From Streptococcus azizii (GTDB lineage Bacteria > Bacillota > Bacilli > Lactobacillales > Streptococcaceae): DNA of 64,000 nucleotides. The translations under genes and the position numbers were made by a program. The notes beneath the pieces are model-generated. The model saw nothing but the letters and a program-made list of their open reading frames with translations. It searched no databases and had not been told where the DNA came from. Shown here piece after piece: positions 46,020-55,884 of this stretch. Within the stretch, counting starts at the first letter, position 1. Each line of letters opens with the position of its first letter. The DNA lies in NCBI RefSeq assembly GCF_001984715.1, contig NZ_MSPR01000013.1:1-64000 (forward strand), given 5' to 3'.

Positions 46020-47939
46020 ATGACCTATATGTTTACAGAAGAATATGATGTGATTGTCATTGGTGCGGGGCATGCTGGTGTAGAAGCAGGTCTTGCAAGC
46101 AGTCGTATGGGGTGCAGGACCTTGCTTGCAACGATTAGTTTGGATATGATAGCCTTTATGCCTTGTAATCCATCAATCGGTGGTTCAGCTAAGGGAATTG
46201 TAGTCCGAGAGATTGATGCCCTTGGTGGTGAAATGGGGCGCAATATTGACAAGACCTATATCCAGATGAAAATGTTGAATACAGGAAAGGGTCCTGCTGT
46301 GCGAGCTTTACGAGCTCAGGCGGATAAGGCTCGATATTCCTTAGAGATGAAGCGAACAGTTGAACGACAAGAAAACCTAACCTTGCGTCAGACGATGATT
46401 GATGAAATTTTAGTAGAAGCGGATCGGGTCGTCGGTGTTCGAACAGCAACCAATCAATATTTTGCAGCAAAAGCTGTGGTTGTAACAACAGGAACAGCCC
46501 TACGTGGAGAGATTATTATCGGTGATTTGAAGTATTCATCTGGTCCAAATAATAGCCTAGCATCTATCACACTGGCAGATAACTTGAAAGAGTTGGGACT
46601 TGAAATCGGCCGTTTTAAAACAGGGACCCCACCTCGTGTCAATGCACGGACTGTTGACTATGCCGCAACGGAAATCCAACCTGGAGATGAAAAGCCGAAT
46701 CATTTTTCATTCCTATCAAAAGATGAGGATTATTTAAAGGATCAGATTCCTTGTTGGTTGACCTATACGAATGCTCGTAGTCATGAAATCATCAATCGTA
46801 ACCTACATCGTGCACCCATGTTTTCAGGAGTGGTGAAGGGAGTCGGTCCCCGTTATTGCCCATCTATCGAAGATAAAATTGTACGCTTTGCAGATAAGGA
46901 GCGGCATCAACTATTCTTAGAACCTGAGGGAGCTGATACGGATGAGATTTATATCCAAGGTCTCTCCACCAGTCTTCCAGAAGACGTGCAAAAGGACTTG
47001 GTTCACTCCATCAAGGGACTTGAACATGCTGAGATGATGCGGACAGGTTATGCCATTGAATACGATATGATTATGCCCCATCAGTTGCGGGCGACCCTTG
47101 AAACTAAGAAGATATCGGGACTATTTACTGCTGGGCAGACGAACGGAACTTCTGGCTATGAAGAGGCTGCTGGTCAGGGAATTGTCGCAGGAATCAATGC
47201 AGCGCTTAAAGTGCAGGGCAGGCCAGAAATGATTTTGAAGCGTAGCGATGGTTATATCGGTGTGATGATTGATGATTTGGTAACGAAAGGAACCGTTGAG
47301 CCGTATCGCCTCTTAACTAGTCGAGCAGAATATCGTTTGATTTTGCGTCACGACAATGCAGACATGCGTTTGACAGAGATTGGTCACCAAATCGGCCTGG
47401 TTGACGATGAACGCTACCGCCTCTTTCAGATTCACAAAACTCAATTTGAAAATGAGATGATGCGCCTTGCCTCCATTAAGTTGAAACCGATTAAGGAAAC
47501 CAACGAAAAAGTAGTTGCCATGGGCTTTAAACCCTTGACAGATGCGTTGACAGCCAAGGAATTTATGCGTAGACCTGAGGTGACCTATGCCGATGTAGTT
47601 CAATTTGTCGGACCAGCAGCTGAGGAATTAGCTGATCGGACGGTTGAATTGATTGAAACAGAGGTCAAGTATGAAGGATACATCAGCAAGGCTCTGGATC
47701 AGGTTGAGAAGATGAAACGGATGGAAGAAAAACGAATCCCGGCAGATATTGATTGGGATGATATTGATTCGATAGCAACAGAAGCTCGCCAAAAATTTAA
47801 GCTGATTTCTCCCGAAACCATTGGACAGGCTAGTCGTATTTCAGGGGTTAATCCAGCAGATATTTCCATCCTAATGGTTTATTTGGAAGGGCGTAGTCGC
47901 TCTATTTCAAAGAATAAATCGAAGAATAATCAGAACTAA
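46020..47939 (+). CDS. mnmG: tRNA uridine-5-carboxymethylaminomethyl synthesis protein MnmG
   Basis: FAD enzyme that with MnmE modifies U34 of several tRNAs. 639 aa. N-terminal dinucleotide motif [14 protein letters not shown] (about 10-23), GidA signature GxYCPS ([11 protein letters not shown], about 275-285), TGYAIEYD, and C-terminal helical domain. GAGGGGA is upstream of the ATG. Confidence 0.97.
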   Translation: MTYMFTEEYDVIVIGAGHAGVEAGLASSRMGCRTLLATISLDMIAFMPCNPSIGGSAKGIVVREIDALGGEMGRNIDKTYIQMKMLNTGKGPAVRALRAQADKARYSLEMKRTVERQENLTLRQTMIDEILVEADRVVGVRTATNQYFAAKAVVVTTGTALRGEIIIGDLKYSSGPNNSLASITLADNLKELGLEIGRFKTGTPPRVNARTVDYAATEIQPGDEKPNHFSFLSKDEDYLKDQIPCWLTYTNARSHEIINRNLHRAPMFSGVVKGVGPRYCPSIEDKIVRFADKERHQLFLEPEGADTDEIYIQGLSTSLPEDVQKDLVHSIKGLEHAEMMRTGYAIEYDMIMPHQLRATLETKKISGLFTAGQTNGTSGYEEAAGQGIVAGINAALKVQGRPEMILKRSDGYIGVMIDDLVTKGTVEPYRLLTSRAEYRLILRHDNADMRLTEIGHQIGLVDDERYRLFQIHKTQFENEMMRLASIKLKPIKETNEKVVAMGFKPLTDALTAKEFMRRPEVTYADVVQFVGPAAEELADRTVELIETEVKYEGYISKALDQVEKMKRMEEKRIPADIDWDDIDSIATEARQKFKLISPETIGQASRISGVNPADISILMVYLEGRSRSISKNKSKNNQN

Positions 47940-47940
47940 A

Positions 47941-47967
47941 GGCTAGACAGTTGTCGAGTCTTTTTTC
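47941..47967 (+). terminator. Terminator after mnmG
   Basis: GGCTAGAC / GTCGAGTC imperfect stem (one mismatch) with a 4-nt loop, followed by TTTTTT, at the stop codon. Confidence 0.7.
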
Positions 47968-48137
47968 TAACAGTTTTAGCCCTCATCTTGCTGAGTGAAA
48001 AGCTCCTATTTTTGCTTTGCTCGCTTCAACAGTCTAGGGATAGGCTGTTGAAGGTTGGAAATAAAACGAGTAAAATTCGTGTCAAACGCTCTCGTATCTT
48101 AATGAAATTGAGTTCGGACTAAAAATGTGAGAAAAAA

Positions 48138-48239
48138 GATAGGCAGCTGTTTCGGCTTTAGCCGATTACAGATGAGAATCCCTTTAGTGGATAGGCAGCT
48201 GTTTCGGCTTTAGCCGATTACAGATGAGAATCCCTTTGG
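48138..48239. repeat. Two tandem copies of a 52-bp hairpin unit
   Basis: The unit begins GATAGGCAGCTGTTTCGGCT and ends GAGAATCCCTTT. Two almost exact copies lie head to tail with a period of 52 bp. Each holds a TTTCGGC/GCCGA hairpin. Single copies occur at about 53986 (plus) and inside 31980-32030 (minus). Confidence 0.85.
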
Positions 48240-48312
48240 GATATAGAAATAGTCAGGGGAGTGACTATTTCTACCTGAGCCTAGAAACTGAGAAGCGAAG
48301 ATAGTCAGGGGA

Positions 48313-48339
48313 TTTCAACAGTTCGGGGAACTGTTGAAA
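48313..48339. repeat. 12-bp stem hairpin cassette
   Basis: TTTCAACAGTTC-GGG-GAACTGTTGAAA, perfect 12-bp stem with 3-nt loop, next to a TGGTCAC/GTGACCA hairpin (48342-48368). The same pair occurs at 31907-31961 and 56048-56100. The region 47970-48745 contains only repeats and no gene. Confidence 0.8.
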
Positions 48340-48404
48340 CTGGTCACCTATAAACACGAAAGTGACCACGGAAGCCTGAGCCTAAAAACGAAAGAGTGAG
48401 GTTA

Positions 48405-48508
48405 ATACTCTTTAAAAATCAAAAGGATACGTTGTCACCTTGTCTCGGTGAACGCTAGTTCTACCTTCGCCTTCGTTTCCTAGTCTACTTTTGATTTTTA
48501 TTGAGTAT
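48405..48508. repeat. BOX-like repeat element, 104-bp short form, second copy
   Basis: Same length and almost the same sequence as 12982-13085, in the same orientation relative to the plus strand. A further end fragment of the family lies at 48588-48609. Confidence 0.85.
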
Positions 48509-48748
48509 AAGAAGGTGTTCAAACGTTTCTTCGTCATGTTTCCTAATTTTCAGTCGCTTTTGACACACCCTCTGTATTTTATATCTACTTTTGATTTTTT
48601 ATCGAGTATGATGTTATAGGGAATTAGATGGACTGTGATTTTCCTCTCCTAGGAAATAGAGAATAGAGGGCCTTGTTGTTATCTTGTTTGGAAATAGAAG
48701 CTAGCATTTTCAGCGGTTTTATGGTAAAATGGCAGGCAGAGGTTAGTG

Positions 48749-50710
48749 ATGAAAAAATTTCGATTTTCAACGATTCATTTCGTGATGATTGGGGTAATCC
48801 TCTTTGGATTATTAGCGTTAATCCATGGTTTGTATCCCGACTCAACGATTACCTATTTGTCTATATTTGTAGCATTCTTTTTGCTGGTCTTGCTGTTTAT
48901 TTTTCAGAAGCATTCCTATGAGGTGAGTGAAGTAGAGCAAATTGAGTATTTAAATGCTCAAGCGGAATCTGGTTTGATGCGCCTGTTGTCACACATGCCA
49001 GTGGGGGTGATAAAAGTTCACTTAAAAGACAACCAAGTAGAATGGTTTAATCCCTATGCAGAGCTTCTTTTTGTCAAAGAAGATGGGGACTTTGATCAGC
49101 AGAAATTGCGTGAAGTCATTGATGCAGGCTTGGACGAGGACAGAACCTACGTCATGGTCGCTGACAAGCGTTATGCAGTCTATGTTGATTTTGAGCAGGG
49201 ATTGTTTTATTTTTTTGATGCGTCAACAGAGTACTATGCCACTTCCAACCTAATCGGTAGTAGGCCTGTAATTGGGATTATTTCTGTCGATAATTACGAC
49301 GAATTAGAAGATATTTTCTCCGATTCTCAGATTAGTCAGGTCAATAGTTTCTTGGCTCAATTTGTGTCTGATTTTGCTAATGAAAATGGGATTTACTACC
49401 GTCGTGGGACCATGGATCGTTTTTATTTCTTTACGGATTATGCAGTCTTAGAAAGGTTGATAGAAGATAAATTCTCGGTCATCAACCGTTTTCGTGAGGA
49501 AGCCAAACAGCTGGATCTGGCCTTGACCTTGAGTATGGGGATTGCCTACGGGGTCAATAATCATCAGCAAATTGGGCAGATTGCTCTACAAAATCTCAAT
49601 ATGGCTGAGGTACGCGGTGGAGATCAGGTTGTTGTCAAAGAAAATGATGAGAGCAAGCAACCTCTCTTTTTCGGTGGAAGTTCTGCTTCATCTGTTAAAC
49701 GGACAAGAACCCGTACGCGAGCTATGATGACAGCTGTTTCAGACAAGCTAAAGACGGTCGATGCTGTCTTTGTCGTTGGACACCGCAATCTAGATATGGA
49801 TGCGCTGGGCTCTGCTGTCGGAATGCAGTATTTTGCGCAGAATATCATGAACAATGCCTATACCGTCTATGACGAAAAGGATATGGGGCCGGATATCAGG
49901 CGTGCAGTTCAGAAATTAACCCAGGAAAATTGTTCTAACCTCATCACCGTTGAGGAGGCTCAAAAGCAGGTAACAGATCAATCGCTACTCATTATGGTCG
50001 ATCACTCCAAGATTGGCTTGACCTTGTCGAAAGAATTCTATGATTTGTTCAGTCAGGTAGTTGTGGTTGACCACCATCGTCGTGATGCAGATTTTCCGAG
50101 TAATGCGGTTTTGACCTATATTGAAAGTGGGGCAAGTTCTGCGAGTGAGTTAGTGACAGAATTGATTCAGTTTCAAAATGATAAGCACCATAAGCTTAAT
50201 CGGCTTCAGTCTAGCTTGTTGATGGCAGGGATTATGCTGGACACTAAAAATTTCACAGCTCGTGTGACCAGCAGAACCTTTGATGTGGCTAGCTATCTAA
50301 GAAATCGTGGTAGCGACAGCTCAGAAATTCAGCAGATTGCTGCGACAGATTTTAGCGAATACCGTCAGATAAATGAATTGATTTTAAGAGGTCGGAAGAT
50401 TTCAGACCACATTGTTGTTGTTTGTGGTAATGAAGAGATTGCCTATGACAATATTGTTCCAAGTAAGGCGGCAGATACGATTCTTGAAATGGCTGGTATT
50501 GAAGCGGTGTTTGTCATTACGAAAAATGTTAATGATTACATTGCTATTTCAGCGCGGAGCAGGAGTAAGGTCAATGTCCAACGAGTGATGGAAGAGATGG
50601 GCGGAGGAGGTCATTTCAATCTCGCAGCAGCCCAGATTTATAATCAGTCGCTAGAACAAGTTCAACAGCACTTGATAAAAATAGTGCAGGAAGAATCAAC
50701 AGAAAAATAG
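48749..50710 (+). CDS. gdpP: Cyclic-di-AMP phosphodiesterase GdpP
   Basis: Membrane-bound hydrolase of c-di-AMP, 653 aa. Two N-terminal membrane segments (about 8-28 and 33-54), a PAS-like domain (about 70-160), a degenerate GGDEF domain (about 170-300), and the DHH-DHHA1 catalytic region (NLDMDALGS near 350, VVDHHRRDADF near 430, GGGGHFNLAA near 620). ATG at 48749 with AGAGG upstream; a TGGTAAAAT extended -10 lies just before. Followed by rplI and dnaB as in many Firmicutes. Confidence 0.96.
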   Translation: MKKFRFSTIHFVMIGVILFGLLALIHGLYPDSTITYLSIFVAFFLLVLLFIFQKHSYEVSEVEQIEYLNAQAESGLMRLLSHMPVGVIKVHLKDNQVEWFNPYAELLFVKEDGDFDQQKLREVIDAGLDEDRTYVMVADKRYAVYVDFEQGLFYFFDASTEYYATSNLIGSRPVIGIISVDNYDELEDIFSDSQISQVNSFLAQFVSDFANENGIYYRRGTMDRFYFFTDYAVLERLIEDKFSVINRFREEAKQLDLALTLSMGIAYGVNNHQQIGQIALQNLNMAEVRGGDQVVVKENDESKQPLFFGGSSASSVKRTRTRTRAMMTAVSDKLKTVDAVFVVGHRNLDMDALGSAVGMQYFAQNIMNNAYTVYDEKDMGPDIRRAVQKLTQENCSNLITVEEAQKQVTDQSLLIMVDHSKIGLTLSKEFYDLFSQVVVVDHHRRDADFPSNAVLTYIESGASSASELVTELIQFQNDKHHKLNRLQSSLLMAGIMLDTKNFTARVTSRTFDVASYLRNRGSDSSEIQQIAATDFSEYRQINELILRGRKISDHIVVVCGNEEIAYDNIVPSKAADTILEMAGIEAVFVITKNVNDYIAISARSRSKVNVQRVMEEMGGGGHFNLAAAQIYNQSLEQVQQHLIKIVQEESTEK

Positions 50711-50722
50711 AAGGAGTTCCTC

Positions 50723-51175
50723 ATGAAAGTAATCTTTTTAGCAGATGTAAAAGGGAAAGGGAAAAAGGGAGAAGTTAAGGAGGTTCCAACAGGCTATGCT
50801 CAAAACTTTTTGATTAAGAAAAAGCTAGCCAAGGAAGCGACCAACCAAGCGATTAGCGAATTGCGTGGTAAGCAAAAATCACAAGAAAAGGCACATGCTG
50901 AAATGTTGGCCGAAGCAGAAAGTATCAAAGCTAAATTAGCAGAAGAAACAACGCTTGTATCGTTCGTTGAAAAAGTGGGACCAGACGGGCGAACATTTGG
51001 CTCCATTACGAGTAAGAAGATTGCCGAAGAATTGGAAAAACAATTCGGGATTAAACTTGATAAACGCCATATTCAACTAGATCATCCAATTCGTGCAGTC
51101 GGTCTGATTGATGTGCCAGTTAAAATTTATCAAGATGTGACGGGTGTGATTAACTTGAGTATCAAGGAAGCCTAG
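50723..51175 (+). CDS. rplI: 50S ribosomal protein L9
   Basis: 150 aa. N-terminal domain [21 protein letters not shown] with conserved GYAQNFLI, long connecting helix (about 40-75) and C-terminal rRNA-binding domain. AAGGAG upstream. 12 bp after gdpP. Confidence 0.98.
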   Translation: MKVIFLADVKGKGKKGEVKEVPTGYAQNFLIKKKLAKEATNQAISELRGKQKSQEKAHAEMLAEAESIKAKLAEETTLVSFVEKVGPDGRTFGSITSKKIAEELEKQFGIKLDKRHIQLDHPIRAVGLIDVPVKIYQDVTGVINLSIKEA

Positions 51176-51205
51176 TGAGGATGGAGCAGGGATGGAGGTG
51201 AGACT

Positions 51206-52561
51206 TTGGCAGAATTAGATGAATTACGGGTACAACCTCAGGATATTTTGGCAGAACAGTCAGTCCTCGGTGCGATTTTCATCGATGAGGGGAAACTGGT
51301 TTTTGTCCGCGAATATATTGAGGCAGACGATTTCTTCAAATATGCTCACCAGTTGATTTTTAAAGCTATGATTGCTTTATCCGACCGACATGAGGCTATT
51401 GATGCAACGACCATGCGCAATTACTTAGCCAACCATGGTGACTTGGAAAATATTGGTGGACTCAGCTATTTAGCAGAGGTTATCAATTCGGTGCCAACTT
51501 CTGCCAATGCGGAATACTATGCCAAGATTGTTGCTGAAAAATCTAATTTACGTAAACTGATTGCCCGATTGACAGAGTCGGTCAATCAAGCCTATGACGG
51601 TGCCGATGAGTCAGATGAGATTATTGCGCGTGCAGAAAAGGCCCTGATTGATGTCAGTGAAGGTGCTAGTCGGAGTGGCTTCAAGCAAATCGAAGATATT
51701 TTGAATATCAACTTTGAAAACCTTGAAATTCGTTCGCGTCAAACTTCTGATATCACAGGAATTGCGACAGGCTATCCGGCCTTAGATGCTATGACAACGG
51801 GGTTACATGAAGAAGAGTTGATTATTTTGGCAGCTCGTCCTGCGGTCGGAAAAACAGCCTTTGCTCTAAATATTGCACAAAATATTGGTACAAAATTGGG
51901 TAAGACCGTTGCTATATTTTCTCTGGAAATGGGAGCAGAAAGCCTGGTTGACCGGATGTTGGCTGCCGAAGGAATGATTAACTCACGCTCGATTCGTACA
52001 GGGCATTTGACGGATGAAGAGTGGCAGAAGTTGACCATAGCGCAGGCTAATCTGGCCAACGCTAGTATCTATATTGATGATACACCAGGTATTAAGATTA
52101 CAGAAATCCGCTCTCGTTCCCGTAAACTGGCTCAAGAAACGGGTAATTTAGGCCTAATTCTAATCGACTATCTACAGTTGATTACAGGAACTGGTCGGGA
52201 AAATCGTCAGCAGGAAGTTTCTGAAATTTCGCGGCAATTAAAAATTTTAGCCAAGGAGTTGAAGGTACCTGTCATTGCCCTCAGTCAGCTTTCACGTGGT
52301 GTGGAACAACGTCAGGACAAGCGACCTGTTTTGTCGGATATTCGTGAGTCTGGATCAATCGAGCAGGATGCAGACATTGTCGCTTTCTTGTATCGTGATG
52401 ATTACTATGAGCGAGGAGAGCAAGAAGATGGGGGCATTCCCAATAACACTGTTGAGGTTATCATTGAAAAAAACCGTTCAGGAGCGCGTGGAACGGTTGA
52501 GCTAATGTTCCAAAAAGAATACAATAAGTTTTCAAGTATTTCCAAGAGGGAGGAAGGATAA
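51206..52561 (+). CDS. dnaB: Replicative DNA helicase DnaB (DnaC of B. subtilis)
   Basis: Hexameric 5'-3' helicase, 451 aa. N-terminal DnaB domain (about 8-110), RecA-like ATPase with Walker A ARPAVGKTA (about 210-218) and Walker B LILIDYLQLI. The start codon is TTG with a strong GGAGGTGAG upstream; no ATG is available nearby. Between rplI and veg. Confidence 0.97.
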   Translation: MAELDELRVQPQDILAEQSVLGAIFIDEGKLVFVREYIEADDFFKYAHQLIFKAMIALSDRHEAIDATTMRNYLANHGDLENIGGLSYLAEVINSVPTSANAEYYAKIVAEKSNLRKLIARLTESVNQAYDGADESDEIIARAEKALIDVSEGASRSGFKQIEDILNINFENLEIRSRQTSDITGIATGYPALDAMTTGLHEEELIILAARPAVGKTAFALNIAQNIGTKLGKTVAIFSLEMGAESLVDRMLAAEGMINSRSIRTGHLTDEEWQKLTIAQANLANASIYIDDTPGIKITEIRSRSRKLAQETGNLGLILIDYLQLITGTGRENRQQEVSEISRQLKILAKELKVPVIALSQLSRGVEQRQDKRPVLSDIRESGSIEQDADIVAFLYRDDYYERGEQEDGGIPNNTVEVIIEKNRSGARGTVELMFQKEYNKFSSISKREEG

Positions 52562-52563
52562 GA

Positions 52564-52815
52564 ATGAGTGATGCATTTACAGATGTTGCGAAGATGAAGC
52601 AAATCAAAGAAGATATAAAAAATCATGAGGGACAAATTGTTGAATTGACCCTTGAAAATGGTCGTAAGCGTGAGAAAAACAAGCAGGGGCGGATTACCGA
52701 GGTCTATCAATCTCTCTTTATCGTAGAGTACCAAGACCCCAACAATACCTATGTAGAATCCTACACCTATTCCGATGTCTTGACTGAAAAAATCTTAATC
52801 CATTATTTAGACTAA
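52564..52815 (+). CDS. veg: Veg family protein
   Basis: 83-aa Veg protein. VELTLENGRKREKNKQGRI is typical. B. subtilis Veg influences biofilm formation. It is 2 bp after dnaB, so cotranscribed. A BOX-like end begins at the last base of its stop codon. Confidence 0.88.
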   Translation: MSDAFTDVAKMKQIKEDIKNHEGQIVELTLENGRKREKNKQGRITEVYQSLFIVEYQDPNNTYVESYTYSDVLTEKILIHYLD

Positions 52816-52960
52816 TACTCACTAAAAATCAACAGTAGACTAGGCAACGAAGGCAGTTGAAATAAGGCAAGATACAAAGGGCGTTAAGAACTCTAAGCAA
52901 AAAAACAAAAATAGGGCTTTTTACTCACCGAGACTCTTGACAACGTTTTTTTAAAGAGGT
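52815..52960. repeat. BOX-like element, left end with divergent right part
   Basis: ATACTCACTAAAAATCAACA (52815-52834) is a clear family end. The interior has the GATACAAAGGGCG motif shared with other copies. No good right end is seen, so it is truncated or diverged. Confidence 0.6.
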
Positions 52961-52984
52961 GAGGCTTTACAAAGCCTTTTTTCT
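52961..52984 (+). terminator. Terminator after veg
   Basis: AGGCTTT-AC-AAAGCCT followed by TTTTT. The -35 of the rpsD promoter lies inside this stem. Confidence 0.75.
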
Positions 52985-52994
52985 ATGATATACT
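52966..52994 (+). promoter_or_regulatory. Promoter of rpsD
   Basis: TTTACA (52966-52971), 17-bp spacer, TATACT (52989-52994) preceded by TGA, an extended -10. It predicts a leader of about 147 nt before rpsD. Confidence 0.75.
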
Positions 52995-53000
52995 ACTCGT

Positions 53001-53147
53001 TGTGTGAAATAGCAGCAGAGGAATATGAAGCTCGTCAACAGGTACTCTGAAATAGGAGTAACCTTAGCTGTTTAGGCGAAGGGTATCTGCACGAATCAGG
53101 ATTTCTTAAAGACTATTTCCATAAAAAAATTTATGGAGGACATTACT
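53001..53147 (+). promoter_or_regulatory. Long rpsD leader, possible S4 autoregulatory RNA
   Basis: About 147 nt between the predicted start and the ATG, without a coding frame. In B. subtilis S4 represses its own mRNA through a structured leader; the length fits, but I could not match a known structure by eye. Confidence 0.35.
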
Positions 53148-53759
53148 ATGTCACGTTATACAGGACCATCTTGGAAACAAGCACGTCGTCTCGGTTTGTC
53201 ACTTACAGGCACAGGTAAAGAGCTTGCTCGCCGTAACTATGTACCAGGTCAACATGGACCAAATAACCGTAGCAAATTATCAGAATACGGTTTGCAATTA
53301 GCTGAGAAACAAAAACTTCGTTTCTCTTACGGTGTAGGTGAGAAGCAATTCCGTAATTTATTCGTACAAGCTACAAAAATCAAAGGCGGAATCCTTGGTT
53401 TCAATTTCATGCTTCTTCTTGAGCGCCGTTTGGACAACGTTGTATACCGTCTTGGTCTTGCAACAACTCGTCGTCAAGCACGTCAATTTGTAAACCACGG
53501 CCACATTCTTGTTGACGGAAAACGCGTTGACATTCCTAGCTACCGTGTTGAAGTTGGTCAGGTGATTTCAGTTCGTGAGAAATCAATGAAAGTTCCTGCA
53601 ATCCTTGAAGCGGTTGAAGCAACTCTTGGACGTCCAGCATTCGTATCATTCGATGCTGACAAATTGGAAGGTTCATTGACTCGCCTTCCAGAACGCGATG
53701 AAATCAACCCAGAAATTAACGAAGCACTTGTCGTTGAATTCTACAACAAAATGCTTTAA
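53148..53759 (+). CDS. rpsD: 30S ribosomal protein S4
   Basis: 203-aa primary 16S-binding protein and 30S assembly factor. N-terminal Arg-rich domain ([19 protein letters not shown]) and S4 domain near 93-155 ([22 protein letters not shown]). No zinc-Cys motif at the N-terminus, the Cys-minus form. GGAGG lies eight bases before the ATG. Codon use is strongly biased, as for a highly expressed gene. Confidence 0.98.
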   Translation: MSRYTGPSWKQARRLGLSLTGTGKELARRNYVPGQHGPNNRSKLSEYGLQLAEKQKLRFSYGVGEKQFRNLFVQATKIKGGILGFNFMLLLERRLDNVVYRLGLATTRRQARQFVNHGHILVDGKRVDIPSYRVEVGQVISVREKSMKVPAILEAVEATLGRPAFVSFDADKLEGSLTRLPERDEINPEINEALVVEFYNKML

Positions 53760-53779
53760 TTTTAAGAATTATCTTACAG

Positions 53780-53803
53780 AAAGCCTACAACAGTGGGCTT
53801 TTT
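53780..53803 (+). terminator. Terminator after rpsD
   Basis: AAAGCCTAC / GTGGGCTTT nine-bp stem, loop AACA, then TTCTG with T residues. Confidence 0.8.
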
Positions 53804-53865
53804 CTGCTTCCCTTATCCACTAGGTGCAATCTTTTTGACACCGTAGATGATATGGATAGAAGTTT

Positions 53866-54225
53866 ATACTCTTTAAAAATCAACAGGATACGTTGTCAAG
53901 AGTCTCGGGGGAATAGATAACACGACTGGAGCTTTTCATGGGCTTTGTATCTTGTGGAATTGAATTCAGCCTAAAACCTCGGAAAAAAGATAGGCAGCTG
54001 TTTCAGCTTTAGCTGATTACAAATGAGAATCCCTTTAGGGATAAATCTCATTGGTTGCAAAGCAACCTACTTTGATTTCCTATTTTTCATTCGCTTTTTA
54101 TACACCCTTTGTATTCAACTACCTTCATCTTCGATTGTAAGGAAATTAGCGGTTCTAATCTCATTCTCCATCTTTCACAATTCTCAATTATGAAAGCTAG
54201 TCTACTGTTGATTTTTAGTGAGTAT
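53866..54225. repeat. BOX-like repeat element, long form (360 bp)
   Basis: Left end ATACTCTTTAAAAATCAACA, right end CTGTTGATTTTTAGTGAGTAT. The interior contains one GATAGGCAGCTGTTTCAGCT unit and GCAACCTACTTTG-type sequence. It fills most of the gap between rpsD and the flavin reductase gene; no gene is seen in 53804-54326. Confidence 0.75.
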
Positions 54226-54262
54226 TAGATAAGTCATTTGTGAAAAAAGTTACAAAAAACTA

Positions 54263-54291
54263 TTGCAACCGATTACTAAATAGGGTAAAAT
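54263..54291 (+). promoter_or_regulatory. Promoter of the flavin reductase gene with overlapping cre site
   Basis: TTGCAA (54263-54268), 17-bp spacer, TAAAAT (54286-54291). The 15-mer TTGCAACCGATTACT (54263-54277) fits the CcpA cre consensus WTGNAANCGNWNNCW at every position and covers the -35, so carbon catabolite repression is predicted. Confidence 0.75.
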
Positions 54292-54326
54292 AGGACAGTA
54301 ACCAAAAGAAAAGGAGAAGGTTTATT

Positions 54327-55838
54327 ATGAAGAAAAAAGTTTGGCTTGGGGCCTTACTTAGTTTACTTGCAGTAGTCGTCTTGATTGCTTGTGGAAGCAA
54401 GTCAACCAATACAGCAGAATCATCAACTCCTGCTTCCTCTTCAAAAGAAGAGGCTGTTTCAGGAGCGTCAGAGAAGGTCTATACAGATCCAGCTGAGTTG
54501 AAGGATAGCTACGATGTATTAGTCATCGGTTCAGGTGGTGCGGGCATGGCTGCCGCAGTCTCTGCTCATGATGCAGGGGCAAGTGTAGCGGTTCTTGAAA
54601 AAATGGGAGAAGTTGGTGGTAATACTGCAAAATCATCTGCAGGTATGAATGCCTCTCAAACAAAATTCCAAGATAAAGAAGGAATTAAAGATTCAAACGA
54701 TAAGTTTTATGAAGAAACCCTTAAAGGTGGTGGCGGAACCAATGATCCAGAATTGCTCCGCTACTTAGTAGATAACTCTGCCTCTGCTATTGACTGGTTG
54801 GATGGTATGGGGATTACCCTTAGCAACATCACAACGACTGGTGGTATGAGTGAAAAACGGACACACCGTCCAGCAGATGGGTCAGCAGTTGGTGGTTATC
54901 TTGTGACAGGTCTTTACCACAATTTAGTAGAGCGTAAAATTCCAATGTTTGTCAATGCAGATGTGACCAATCTTGAAGAAAAAGATGGTAAAATTTCAGG
55001 TGTTGAAGTGACCATTGACGGCAAAACCAAGAAAGTTGCAGCAAAAGCAGTTGTCATTGCGACAGGTGGTTTCGGTGCTGATTTAGATAAGGTGGCACAA
55101 TTAAATCCAAAATTAAAAGGATATGTGACAACTAATCAGGCGGGATCAACAGGTGATGGGATTGCCCTTGCAGAAGCAAAAGGTGCTGCAACAGTTGACA
55201 TGGAACAAATCCAAATTCACCCAACTGTAGAGCAAGAAAAGGCCTACCTCATTACAGAAGCTATTCGTGGAGAAGGTGCTATCTTGGTCAATTCAAAAGG
55301 AGAGCGTTTCTTCAATGAGTTAGAAACACGTGATAAAGTATCGGCAGCTATCAACAGCCTAGAACCAAACTACGCTTATGTAGTCTTTGATTCAGCCTTG
55401 AAAGATCGTGTAAAAGCCATCGCTCAATATGAGAAGAAAGGCCTTGTAAAATCAGGTGAAACAGTGGCAGATCTTGCAAAAGCCCTCGATGTTCCAGCAG
55501 ATACTTTGCAGGCAACCTTGGATACATGGAATAAGGCTGTTGCAGATAAGAATGATCCAGCCTTCGGTCGCTCAAGTGGTATGGATTATGCTTTAGACGC
55601 TGCTCCTTACTATGCAATCAAAGTTGCGCCAGGGGTGCACCACACAATGGGTGGTCTTAAAATCAATACGAACACAGAGGTCTTGAACAAAGAAGGTCAA
55701 GCCATTCCAGGTCTTTACGCAGCTGGTGAAGTGACAGGTGGTGTTCATGGTAAAAACCGTATTGGTGGAAATGCCGTTGCAGATATCATTGTATTCGGTC
55801 GCCAAGCCGGAGAACAGTCTGCGAAATTTGTAAAATAA
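54327..55838 (+). CDS. Lipoprotein FAD-dependent fumarate reductase-like flavoprotein
   Basis: 503 aa. Lipoprotein signal with lipobox LIAC (Cys about 22), a Ser/Thr-rich linker (about 25-55), then a FAD_binding_2 domain: dinucleotide motif VLVIGSGGAGMAAA (about 65-78), GGNTAKSSAGMN, HRPADGSAVGG, IRGEGAILVNSKGERF and the C-terminal VHHTMGGLKIN and GKNRIGGNA. This is the flavocytochrome c/fumarate-urocanate reductase fold, placed outside the membrane. The FMN-binding domain found in some relatives is absent, so an electron-delivering partner must be encoded elsewhere. The substrate is not decided by the sequence. Promoter has a cre site. Confidence 0.85.
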   Translation: MKKKVWLGALLSLLAVVVLIACGSKSTNTAESSTPASSSKEEAVSGASEKVYTDPAELKDSYDVLVIGSGGAGMAAAVSAHDAGASVAVLEKMGEVGGNTAKSSAGMNASQTKFQDKEGIKDSNDKFYEETLKGGGGTNDPELLRYLVDNSASAIDWLDGMGITLSNITTTGGMSEKRTHRPADGSAVGGYLVTGLYHNLVERKIPMFVNADVTNLEEKDGKISGVEVTIDGKTKKVAAKAVVIATGGFGADLDKVAQLNPKLKGYVTTNQAGSTGDGIALAEAKGAATVDMEQIQIHPTVEQEKAYLITEAIRGEGAILVNSKGERFFNELETRDKVSAAINSLEPNYAYVVFDSALKDRVKAIAQYEKKGLVKSGETVADLAKALDVPADTLQATLDTWNKAVADKNDPAFGRSSGMDYALDAAPYYAIKVAPGVHHTMGGLKINTNTEVLNKEGQAIPGLYAAGEVTGGVHGKNRIGGNAVADIIVFGRQAGEQSAKFVK

Positions 55839-55844
55839 TAGTCT

Positions 55845-55882
55845 ATCAAGAAGCTGAGGATTTGTTTCCCCAGCTTCTTGAT
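55845..55882 (+). terminator. Terminator-like hairpin after the flavin reductase gene
   Basis: ATCAAGAAGCTG / CAGCTTCTTGAT twelve-bp stem with a 14-nt loop, then TTC. The T tract is weak. Confidence 0.65.
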
Positions 55883-55884
55883 TT

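Noticed and set aside
47970-48410. CRISPR-like repeat array
   Set aside because: Only two tandem 52-bp copies without unique spacers; the other repeats are scattered hairpin modules. No cas genes.
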